Positions 29,537 to 34,686 of a stretch of 34,686 nt of DNA are shown here, in pieces. The position numbers and the translations under genes were made by a program. The DNA lies in the NCBI RefSeq assembly GCF_001646945.1, contig NZ_LUTV01000004.1, forward strand, positions 398,270 through 432,955. Reading direction: 5' to 3'. The notes beneath the pieces are model-generated. The model was not told where the DNA came from and made no database searches. It was given only the letters and a program-made list of their open reading frames with translations. The stretch comes from Endozoicomonas ascidiicola (GTDB lineage Bacteria > Pseudomonadota > Gammaproteobacteria > Pseudomonadales > Endozoicomonadaceae). Position 1 is the first letter of the stretch. Each line of letters starts with the position of its first letter.

Positions 29537-30488
29537 CGATGTATTCCTGTTGGCTACGATGTTGCTGACCAGCTGAGTTGTGGTTTTCATGGTTTGATGC
29601 TCCGAAGTGGTTGGCTTTGCGAGATTCTCCGTACAGGCGGATAAACTGCTTTCTGAGTTTTTCAGGTGATTGGATATTGGACTGCCAGAAGTGATCCTGA
29701 ATTGCCCACTGGAATACCTGGGCAATGTCTTCCGGATTACGGTCGTCAATCTCGCGGATCATGCGGATCTGATTTGCCCAGCTGTCCAGATTGCGGCGTT
29801 TGTCCGTCAGGCCGTTCACCGCATCGATGCGCTGAGCCATGTATTCAGCAAACTGACGATCCTCTGGTGAGAACTTCAGAGATCGGGTTTTCTTCTTCGG
29901 TTGATCAGGTTGGGCAGTCTCGACGACAGTCGGGACGTTATCTTTTAAAGTATTATTATTATATTTATCTATTGTATTGGTTGAATTCGACTCACTTATG
30001 GTTGAATTCGACTCACTTATGGTTGAATTCGACTCACTTATGGTTGAATTCGACCATATCCCATTTTTTGCCTGTTTTTTCTTGGCAGCTGCCTGTTTTG
30101 AAGGGCTCTCAAGTAACCAGTCATTGACGTTAATATTGATCGACAACTTTTGATCATTACCGTTGACTGAACGGTTTAGTATCTTGCGATCCACCAGCGA
30201 CAGAATCACCTTACGGCAATTACTCTTCTCAATACCGGTCATCAATTCAAACTGGCTCAATGCAATCCAGTCTTCTGATTTCATGTAGCCATAGGTTTTA
30301 CGCAGGACCACCATCAACACAGCGTACTCACGACCAGAGAGTTTGTATTTTTTCACCTGCATCAACTCTTCCAGCAGGCCATGAGCTATACGGGTATGGC
30401 CATCGTCCATGGTGATCCTCTTAACCGGTGCCTCAGCACTGGCAGAAGCGTCACTGGTGGCCGGTTTAAATTCCACAACCGTTCCCAT
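29511..30488 (-). CDS. O: Replication protein O-like (origin binding)
   Basis: 325 residues from ATG 30488, preceded by GGAGGT 8 nt upstream; the ATG overlaps the previous stop (TGATG). The N-terminal domain (HTRIAHGLLEELMQVKKYKL, then REYAVLMVVLRKTYGYM) is the winged-helix origin-binding domain of lambda O. The middle has repeated NSTISES units encoded by the iteron-type repeats, then an Asn-rich spacer. The C-terminal part (FSPEDRQFAEYMAQRIDAVN on) contacts P. As in lambda, the origin is inside the gene. Confidence 0.8.
   Translation of the reverse strand: MGTVVEFKPATSDASASAEAPVKRITMDDGHTRIAHGLLEELMQVKKYKLSGREYAVLMVVLRKTYGYMKSEDWIALSQFELMTGIEKSNCRKVILSLVDRKILNRSVNGNDQKLSININVNDWLLESPSKQAAAKKKQAKNGIWSNSTISESNSTISESNSTISESNSTNTIDKYNNNTLKDNVPTVVETAQPDQPKKKTRSLKFSPEDRQFAEYMAQRIDAVNGLTDKRRNLDSWANQIRMIREIDDRNPEDIAQVFQWAIQDHFWQSNIQSPEKLRKQFIRLYGESRKANHFGASNHENHNSAGQQHRSQQEYIDDISWLDD
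29938..30054 (-). other. Putative prophage replication origin (iterons and AT-rich tract)
   Basis: Three identical 21-bp direct repeats (29979-29999, 30000-30020, 30021-30041) and a partial fourth (30042-30054), each with core GGTTGAATTCGACTC and a palindromic GAATTC centre. On the downstream side of the O transcript they adjoin an AT-rich tract (29938-29978). Lambda ori has four 18-bp iterons in gene O next to an AT-rich region, the same layout. Inference from layout. Confidence 0.6.
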
Positions 30489-30682
30489 CAGCAAGCACCT
30501 CCCCACTGGACACCCTTCGTGTTAACCGTCATAATCAATCCATTCCTGTTCCAATACCTATGCAGACCAGGAAGCCCCAAAAGCCCGCTGCCCACCAGCG
30601 GGTTTTTCTTTGCCTGCACTTTCTGCAACTTGTCCGCAATTGCTGACATGATTTCCCTGATCAGTTGTTCAATACTGTTCAT
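30488..30682 (-). CDS. Small hypothetical early protein (64 aa)
   Basis: MNSIEQLIREIMSAIADKLQ, then VQAKKNPLVGSGLLGLPGLH. Its stop overlaps the O start and its ATG overlaps the Cro-like stop, so it fits tightly in the early operon. It occupies the position of cII in lambda but shows no CII-like helix-turn-helix. A short helical N-terminal region is all that can be seen. Confidence 0.5.
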   Translation of the reverse strand: MNSIEQLIREIMSAIADKLQKVQAKKNPLVGSGLLGLPGLHRYWNRNGLIMTVNTKGVQWGGAC

Positions 30683-30981
30683 ACACGCCCCCTGTTAAAG
30701 CCTTCATCACCGAACTGGTGACGCTTGGCAAAGTCTCTAATCTCTTCAGCGGTCACTGCACCGCCTGAAAGCTTTTCTATAATTCCCGCTCTGGACGGTG
30801 GAATAATCCGAATATTGGTACCGGGAACCAGTGGCCAGCAGAAAATGGTTTTTCGATTGATGCCCATCTTTCTTGCTAAAGCCGTCGCGGTCGGCTTCTT
30901 TCCTGAAGGCACACCGCGCCGATTATCCGGAAGACCTCCGATTAGCTCGATGCAGAGCTTTTCGTAAGGTGAAATAGTCAT
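30679..30981 (-). CDS. Cro-like early regulator (100 aa)
   Basis: From ATG 30981 (AAGGA 7 nt upstream): MTISPYEKLCIELIGGLPDN, then KPTATALARKMGINRKTIFC, a helix-turn-helix of the Cro/CII type. It is the first gene of the early operon, divergent from the CI-like repressor, with a promoter whose -10 lies in a palindromic operator. The gene arrangement points to Cro; a CII-type activator is the alternative. Confidence 0.6.
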   Translation of the reverse strand: MTISPYEKLCIELIGGLPDNRRGVPSGKKPTATALARKMGINRKTIFCWPLVPGTNIRIIPPSRAGIIEKLSGGAVTAEEIRDFAKRHQFGDEGFNRGRV

Positions 30982-30996
30982 TTGGTAATCCTTAAA

Positions 30997-31040
30997 TATT
31001 ACATTTGGAATATTAAAGGGCGATCGCAAGAATCTCAATA
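30997..31040 (-). promoter_or_regulatory. Early promoter (PR-like) with operator palindrome
   Basis: On the - strand TTGAGA (31040-31035), 17-nt spacer, TAATAT (31017-31012). The -10 lies in a palindrome AATATTAC-ATTT-GGAATATT (30997-31016). The same half-sites recur at 32161-32180, supporting operator identity. It drives the Cro-like gene and probably the replication operon. Confidence 0.6.
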
Positions 31041-31047
31041 GAAATAT

Positions 31048-31076
31048 GACTATTACCGCCAGACTGCCTAATAACT
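31048..31076 (+). promoter_or_regulatory. Repressor promoter (PRM-like)
   Basis: ATGACT (31048-31053), 17-nt spacer, TAATAA (31071-31076), about 35 nt before the cI ATG. The hexamers are moderate. No operator copy overlaps it clearly. Confidence 0.4.
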
Positions 31077-31112
31077 GATAAAATAACGGTCTGCATTAGG
31101 GTATTGACAGAA

Positions 31113-31844
31113 ATGGACACAATAGGCGAAAGGCTTCGTTACGCTCGAAAAACTGCGCATGAACGCATTGGAGCAAAATACGAAGTGACCCAGACAGCTC
31201 TGGGCGAGGTAATGGGCTTACGACAGCCGACTATTACAAAAATAGAGTCGAACAAAAACAAACGGTCAGAAGTGGACGTCATCAGGTTGATGGATGCTGC
31301 CAAGTTTCTCAGAGCGTCCTTTTTCTGGCTGGCCACCGGTAATGGCGACATCGACCAAGACGACAGCCGCCTTCTGGAAGACATCGAAACCAGTAAAGGC
31401 TTCCCGGTTTACTGGCCCCAGGACATCAGCACACCCACCAGAGAACCACAATTCCACATGAACGTGGCACCACTGCTTTATGATCGCCTATCGAAACAGG
31501 CGTTTTATACACTGGTGACCGATGAAGGCATGAACCCGATTATCAATATGGGAGATTTATTACTGGTTGATCCGGGCGGATCGCTACGGGTTGGCGGCTA
31601 TGTATTGGCAAAGATAGAAGGACAGAAAAACCCGGTACTTCGGCGCATTATAGAAAGCAGTGATGATGATGGTTACGTACTCACCCCCCTGAACGGCGAC
31701 TTCAAACCCCGCACACTTGAGAAACTGTCTGACATCATTGGCGTCGCGGTAGAGTCAAGAGCCTTTCTCCTTCCCGAAATCAGCTACAAAAACGAACTGA
31801 AGGGCGGCAAGCCTCTCAACATCATCGAATTCAAAAAGGGCTGA
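31113..31844 (+). CDS. CI-like repressor (XRE HTH + S24-type domain, catalytic dyad apparently lost)
   Basis: 243 residues from ATG 31113; the TTG at 31104 is rejected. Residues 4-60 form an XRE helix-turn-helix (QTALGEVMGLRQPTITKIES). The C-terminal LexA/CI fold is clear (DLLLVDPGGSLRVGGYVLAK), but the serine position reads DEGMNPI (G139 where S is expected before M) and the lysine position reads VLRRI (R177). With both dyad residues changed, RecA-stimulated self-cleavage is unlikely. The protein should hold lysogeny by binding the operators at 30997-31016 and 32120-32180. Confidence 0.75.
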   Translation: MDTIGERLRYARKTAHERIGAKYEVTQTALGEVMGLRQPTITKIESNKNKRSEVDVIRLMDAAKFLRASFFWLATGNGDIDQDDSRLLEDIETSKGFPVYWPQDISTPTREPQFHMNVAPLLYDRLSKQAFYTLVTDEGMNPIINMGDLLLVDPGGSLRVGGYVLAKIEGQKNPVLRRIIESSDDDGYVLTPLNGDFKPRTLEKLSDIIGVAVESRAFLLPEISYKNELKGGKPLNIIEFKKG

Positions 31845-31845
31845 A

Positions 31846-32040
31846 TCAGCCCTTCCTGCCCTTCATTGTTTCCATCAGCTCCTTGTGCTGTTTGTTTTGC
31901 TCTCGCCTCCTAAAGCTGGATGACTGAACCCAGCACAGAATCAGACCAATAACAAAACCCACCGGACCAAAGGCAACAGTTAATCCTGCAGTAATACCCA
32001 GCACCACCAGCCAGACAACTGCCTTCCAAATCGTACCCAT
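31846..32040 (-). CDS. Small two-TM membrane protein (64 aa)
   Basis: From ATG 32040 with a strong AGGAGGTG 6 nt upstream: MGTIWKAVVWLVVLGITAGL, then a Gly-rich second hydrophobic segment (FGPVGFVIGLILCWV) and a basic tail (FRRREQNKQHKEL). It converges on the repressor and is divergent from the gene at 32210, so its expression is separate from both. Small membrane proteins expressed by lysogens at this position often exclude other phages, but nothing here proves that. Confidence 0.6.
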   Translation of the reverse strand: MGTIWKAVVWLVVLGITAGLTVAFGPVGFVIGLILCWVQSSSFRRREQNKQHKELMETMKGRKG

Positions 32041-32119
32041 GCAGCACCTCCTTTTATTCTCCTCATTGTACCCAGAGCCGGTAAAACATGCACACAAGCC
32101 GCTAATACAGCCACTTTAA

Positions 32120-32180
32120 AATATTATCTTTTAAATATTTGAATATTCTCTTTACGTTTTAATATTACGTATGTAATATT
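32120..32180 (+). promoter_or_regulatory. PL-like operator/promoter region
   Basis: Two palindromes with the same half-site spacing: AATATTAT-CTTT-TAAATATT (32120-32139, imperfect) and AATATTAC-GTAT-GTAATATT (32161-32180, perfect). The second covers a -10-like TAATAT (32174-32179) spaced 17 nt from TTTACG (32151-32156). It would drive the early-left genes and be shut by the repressor. Confidence 0.6.
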
Positions 32181-32209
32181 TTAGACGAAGCCAACAGGGA
32201 CTCACTCAA

Positions 32210-32602
32210 ATGAACACCCGAACCGTCACCACCATAGATTTTCAGGCAACACCGAACGACATCCTCACCCGTCGCGATACTCAGGCGCTGGTGGAAATGG
32301 CGAAAGGCAGCACTGCAAAAGAAATGGCACTGGCACTGGGTGTGAGTTACGAGACAGCACGAACTTACATGGGGCGTGTAAACGAAAAGCTGGGAGTGAG
32401 CGATAAAGCAGCAGCGGTTTGTCAGGCGTTTTGCCTGGGCATTCTAAAACCCCTCTGCATTCTGCTGGTGGCTTCGCAAGTGATGATCACCATGGGATCA
32501 GCGAATCAGCCTACCCGTCCGGCCAGGAACACGCCAAGGGTAGTTCGCGTGGTTCGCTCTGGCCGCTCCGTGCTTGATTTATCAGTGATTCGATCTGCAT
32601 AG
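32210..32602 (+). CDS. LuxR-type HTH protein with hydrophobic C-terminal segment (130 aa)
   Basis: An N-terminal LuxR/GerE-like helix-turn-helix (LTRRDTQALVEMAKGSTAKE, then LGVSYETARTYMGRVNEKLG) is followed by a hydrophobic stretch (LGILKPLCILLVASQVMITM, about residues 75-95) and an Arg/Pro-rich end. There is no receiver or autoinducer domain. It is the first gene behind the PL-like operators, where lambda has N. It could be a membrane-tethered regulator of other phage or host genes; antitermination is unproven. Confidence 0.6.
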   Translation: MNTRTVTTIDFQATPNDILTRRDTQALVEMAKGSTAKEMALALGVSYETARTYMGRVNEKLGVSDKAAAVCQAFCLGILKPLCILLVASQVMITMGSANQPTRPARNTPRVVRVVRSGRSVLDLSVIRSA

Positions 32603-32614
32603 GGGAAAAGATAG

Positions 32615-32794
32615 ATGAAACATTGTGTGATTACTCATCGTCATTTTAAAGCCGTGATGGCTGAAATCATGACACTGGCCAAAGCCGGTTATCAAAGTCG
32701 CTGGCGTTGTAAGAAGGTGGGCAACCAATGGGAAGCCACCAGCACCACACCCATTGCTTATTCAGTGGAACAACTTCAGAGGGCAGTGGCATGA
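32615..32794 (+). CDS. Small hypothetical protein (59 aa)
   Basis: MKHCVITHRHFKAVMAEIMT at the start, AGYQSRWRCKKVGNQWEATS in the middle; Cys/His/Trp-rich but with no zinc motif. A strong AGGGGA lies 9 nt upstream. Its stop overlaps the next ATG (ATGA). No family recognised. Confidence 0.6.
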   Translation: MKHCVITHRHFKAVMAEIMTLAKAGYQSRWRCKKVGNQWEATSTTPIAYSVEQLQRAVA

Positions 32795-33282
32795 ATGCGT
32801 TTGAACGGAAGATGGTAGAACAGTTATCCCTGATCAGCACTTTGGCGTTTGCTATCAACCAACTTTCCAGCGAGTTTTATGTTGAATTCCATTACCACGG
32901 GCAAACCAAACGTCTGGTTGTCTGGTTCAATGAATCACCGCGCAGAACCTACCCAAAAATAGTGGGTAAACATCGGGTGTACTACGCCATGCGCCTTGAA
33001 AGCTATCTGGAAGCGCAACATCAGGAAGAACCCTTTCCTGACTGCTGCACCAATGAACAGATCATCCACGTACTCCACCAGATACGCCAAGCCGAGATAC
33101 AGGGCCGCACCGATGAAAACCAAGACGCTGCAGGAAACCATACTGCAACTGCTACCACAACAGGACTGGATCAGCGGAGCGGAACTGATGGTGAACTTCC
33201 CACTGAAGGAGCGGAAGTTTGTTATGGGTCGCCTATCCGAACTGGTAGAGAGCCAGAAGGTTCAGTTTCGGCGATGGCATGA
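32791..33282 (+). CDS. Hypothetical early protein with long overlap to the next gene (up to 163 aa)
   Basis: MNAFERKMVEQLSLISTLAF then FYVEFHYHGQTKRLVVWFNE and a Cys-containing EPFPDCCTNEQIIHVLHQIR. The first 110 residues look like a genuine protein; beyond about 33110 the sequence becomes Thr/Gly/Glu-rich and low in structure, and overlaps another coding frame for 170 nt. Either the overlap is real or the true C-terminus is shorter because a stop was lost. Start is coupled to the previous gene. Confidence 0.55.
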   Translation: MNAFERKMVEQLSLISTLAFAINQLSSEFYVEFHYHGQTKRLVVWFNESPRRTYPKIVGKHRVYYAMRLESYLEAQHQEEPFPDCCTNEQIIHVLHQIRQAEIQGRTDENQDAAGNHTATATTTGLDQRSGTDGELPTEGAEVCYGSPIRTGREPEGSVSAMA

Positions 33283-33349
33283 GCAAGGCGTCTCGGTACC
33301 GATGTTTAAACGACCGGTGCCGGATCATGGGCAGATCAGTATTTTTTGA
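33113..33349 (+). CDS. Small winged-helix-like protein (78 aa)
   Basis: MKTKTLQETILQLLPQQDWI, then GAELMVNFPLKERKFVMGRL and SELVESQKVQFRRWHEQGVS, a helix-helix-strand pattern of a small wHTH. ATG 33113 begins 170 nt before the end of the previous frame; a longer in-frame start at 32996 reads through the previous gene and is rejected. The ribosome-binding site is weak. It may regulate or tag DNA; function unknown. Confidence 0.55.
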   Translation: MKTKTLQETILQLLPQQDWISGAELMVNFPLKERKFVMGRLSELVESQKVQFRRWHEQGVSVPMFKRPVPDHGQISIF

Positions 33350-33363
33350 AGGCGGGCTTCATT

Positions 33364-33711
33364 GTGGCAACCATTACCAACAACAACCTTGATCTGTTTG
33401 GCGACCTACCAACGCCACCAGCCGGAAAAAAGAAGGTTGACCCCAAGGCCTGTCCCGTCAGCTACCTGAAAAACGACGAAGTAATGTTCAGCAGACCGGA
33501 TAGAAACCTGAACCAAGACGAGTGGGACGCGATACACGACTTGACCCGTGTAGGCATATCCGCCGTCTGGGCAGCACACTTTGTACTGTTCGAAGGCGTC
33601 AGAACGGTAGCGCAGTTTCTGGCATTTGAACCGGACGAACAATGGGGTACTGACTCCGTGTTCCGACTGAACAAACGTAAAGCAATGGTGAGAGAAACAT
33701 GGACACCTTAA
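33364..33711 (+). CDS. Hypothetical early protein (115 aa)
   Basis: Best start is GTG 33364 (MATITNNNLDLFGDLPTPPA) with AAGGCGGG 9 nt upstream; TTG 33346 is the alternative. A Pro/Lys linker leads into DEWDAIHDLTRVGISAVWAA and AQFLAFEPDEQWGTDSVFRL, an alpha-helical domain. No family recognised. Overlaps the next gene by 13 nt. Confidence 0.55.
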   Translation: MATITNNNLDLFGDLPTPPAGKKKVDPKACPVSYLKNDEVMFSRPDRNLNQDEWDAIHDLTRVGISAVWAAHFVLFEGVRTVAQFLAFEPDEQWGTDSVFRLNKRKAMVRETWTP

Positions 33712-33983
33712 CCGCCAAACAAATTGCCAACCGTGCTTACTACGCCCGGAACGCTGAAACGATCAAAGCCAGAAAACGGGAGCAATCCACCAGCAAAGCA
33801 ATAAAACCCGCAAAGGTGAGAAAAGCCAAGCCGGAACCCATCACCATCAAACCGGACTGGCAAACAACCAAGACCAAGAAAAGCAAGGTCAACACCGAAT
33901 ACACAGCACAACTGGAAGCCAGACGACGCATTGAAGATATTCAAATGGCCAGAGAGCTGGGCATAACCGTAGCGGAACTGTAA
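33699..33983 (+). CDS. Small basic hypothetical protein (94 aa)
   Basis: MDTLTAKQIANRAYYARNAE, followed by a very Lys/Pro-rich middle (about residues 22-66) and an acidic-basic helix RRIEDIQMARELGITVAEL. The positive charge suggests nucleic acid binding, with an HTH-like end. It lies in the early-left operon and ends 4 nt before the next ATG. Confidence 0.55.
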   Translation: MDTLTAKQIANRAYYARNAETIKARKREQSTSKAIKPAKVRKAKPEPITIKPDWQTTKTKKSKVNTEYTAQLEARRRIEDIQMARELGITVAEL

Positions 33984-33987
33984 ACCG

Positions 33988-34257
33988 ATGATCAGCCAGG
34001 ACAAAAAAGAAAAGCAGCGGGCAGCCGCCAGAGAGCGCAAACGCAAAGAGCGAGCCCGCAAGGCAGAACACAAAAAGTCTTGTGGTGCTCACACCATCAA
34101 CTTTGAACTCTTCCGTGGCACCCGTAAGTGTCTCGATGAATTAATGGCAGCCGGCGGATTTACCGAACAAAGTGAGCTGTTTACCTTACTGCTTCACGGT
34201 GCGCATCGTGAGCTATTGCGTGACAAGTCACGTTTTGATGAATTAATAAAGGTGTGA
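33988..34257 (+). CDS. Basic N-terminal, helical hypothetical protein (89 aa)
   Basis: Begins MISQDKKEKQRAAARERKRK, with an extremely Arg/Lys-rich first 30 residues, then a helical domain (INFELFRGTRKCLDELMAAG, then SELFTLLLHGAHRELLRDKS). The shape, a ribbon-like basic arm with a helical body, resembles small DNA-binding (RHH-like) repressors, but the family cannot be named. Confidence 0.55.
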   Translation: MISQDKKEKQRAAARERKRKERARKAEHKKSCGAHTINFELFRGTRKCLDELMAAGGFTEQSELFTLLLHGAHRELLRDKSRFDELIKV

Positions 34258-34263
34258 CTATCG

Positions 34264-34599
34264 ATGAGTAACAGAGAGCGAAAACTTAATAGATTGATTG
34301 AGGAAGCCTCGTTCAGCATAGCTGAAGCTGTTGAACTGCTTGAGTTAGCGCAACTCGATACGCTTAGAAATGATGCCGAAAACTTACTTGGTCGCGTATT
34401 GAGCGTCAAAAAGAATCCTGACAGCCCTGACCAAATTAAAAAGAGTGACTTTAGAATGATTATCGCAAGTCATCTACGGGCATACATAGCAGGCCCGAAC
34501 AAAATTCGTGTTGAGAACTCCGTGAACGGTGATTACACGGAAATCTCAACAACCCCAGCAGGGCAGATAACTTATCACACTACTGGGTCAACCGTATAA
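34264..34599 (+). CDS. Hypothetical early-left protein (111 aa)
   Basis: MSNRERKLNRLIEEASFSIA, helical for the first 75 residues (AEAVELLELAQLDTLRNDAE), then a beta-rich C-terminus (RVENSVNGDYTEISTTPAGQ). Codon use and AT content are somewhat higher than in the late genes. It starts 6 nt after the previous stop. A hairpin-like CGGGTGCC/GGCATCCCG follows at about 34612-34630. Confidence 0.5.
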   Translation: MSNRERKLNRLIEEASFSIAEAVELLELAQLDTLRNDAENLLGRVLSVKKNPDSPDQIKKSDFRMIIASHLRAYIAGPNKIRVENSVNGDYTEISTTPAGQITYHTTGSTV

Positions 34600-34671
34600 C
34601 CCTTGCATGACGGGTGCCGTAGGCATCCCGACGATGCAGTTGTTATGTTGCGTTTTGCAGGAGGTTAAAAT

Positions 34672-34686
34672 ATGGACTCTATCATC
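34672..34686 (+). CDS. Start of a further early-left gene (cut by the window edge)
   Basis: An ATG at 34672 follows AGGAGG (34659-34664) by 7 nt; only MDSII is visible. The strong ribosome-binding site is the only evidence. Confidence 0.5.

Noticed and set aside
29979-30054. Repeat array resembling a CRISPR
   Set aside because: Repeats are directly joined without spacers, in frame in gene O; read as iterons.
32041-32100. Promoter for the small membrane gene (TACAAT with TTGTGT)
   Set aside because: Spacer of 21 nt is too long; only the -10 is plausible.
1-34686. Integrase, excisionase, N antiterminator, nut sites
   Set aside because: Looked for but not recognised; expected beyond the right edge or unrecognisable among the small genes.

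Overview
The window looks like a piece of a gammaproteobacterial chromosome, possibly a marine one, though the genus cannot be fixed from sequence alone. The evidence is a proteobacterial serine-catabolism pair (sdaC-type transporter and single-chain iron-sulfur L-serine dehydratase), a tRNA fragment with an encoded CCA end, and a lambda/P2-type prophage that fills about 29 kb of the 34.7 kb. Overall base composition is near 50% G+C.

Bases 1-3300 are host DNA: the 3' end of a transposase gene, then sdaC and sdaA (+ strand) behind a perfect FNR/Anr-type box. A 1.26 kb IS630-family element (3484-4738) follows, with 20-bp terminal inverted repeats, TA duplications and a transposase split by a -1 frameshift. 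Next come two small phage-type genes (4755-5323) and a gene-free stretch with repeated GGGACA motifs. At 5680-5725 (- strand) lies the 3' part of a tRNA-Val(GAC) gene, which I read as a prophage attachment site. The 5' half of the tRNA is missing, so the intact tRNA and the integrase should lie beyond the right edge. The phage-type genes and GGGACA motifs on the far side suggest a second, eroded element integrated in tandem.

From about 5.7 kb to the right edge is a prophage with the lambda gene order, its late genes on the - strand. Read in the direction of transcription from the immunity region: Cro-like protein, small ORF, replication proteins O (with iteron-type repeats and an AT-rich tract inside the gene) and P, HTH protein, Q-like antiterminator, a probable Q-dependent late promoter with two terminators directly downstream, M15-type endolysin, 3-TM holin, membrane coiled-coil protein, RuvC-like nuclease, zinc-finger protein, a lambda-like cos site, and the terminase subunits. 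A lambda-type head module follows (gpA, gpW, portal, protease-capsid fusion, FII- and Z-like proteins), then a P2-type contractile tail (V, W, J, I, H, G, FI, FII, E/E', T, U, X, D). The particle would therefore be a myovirus with a lambda-type head. A moron-like gene on the opposite strand and a structured RNA candidate lie between the tail genes and the attachment site.

Rightward of the immunity region the early-left operon (+ strand) holds a CI-like repressor that appears to have lost its Ser-Lys self-cleavage dyad, a small membrane protein, a LuxR-HTH protein with a hydrophobic tail behind palindromic operators, and seven small unrecognised genes. The most unusual items are the 130-nt structured RNA near the attachment site, a nearby SOS-box-like promoter, the apparently non-cleavable repressor, the E/E' frameshift, and the inverted repeats around the tail-fibre cassette.
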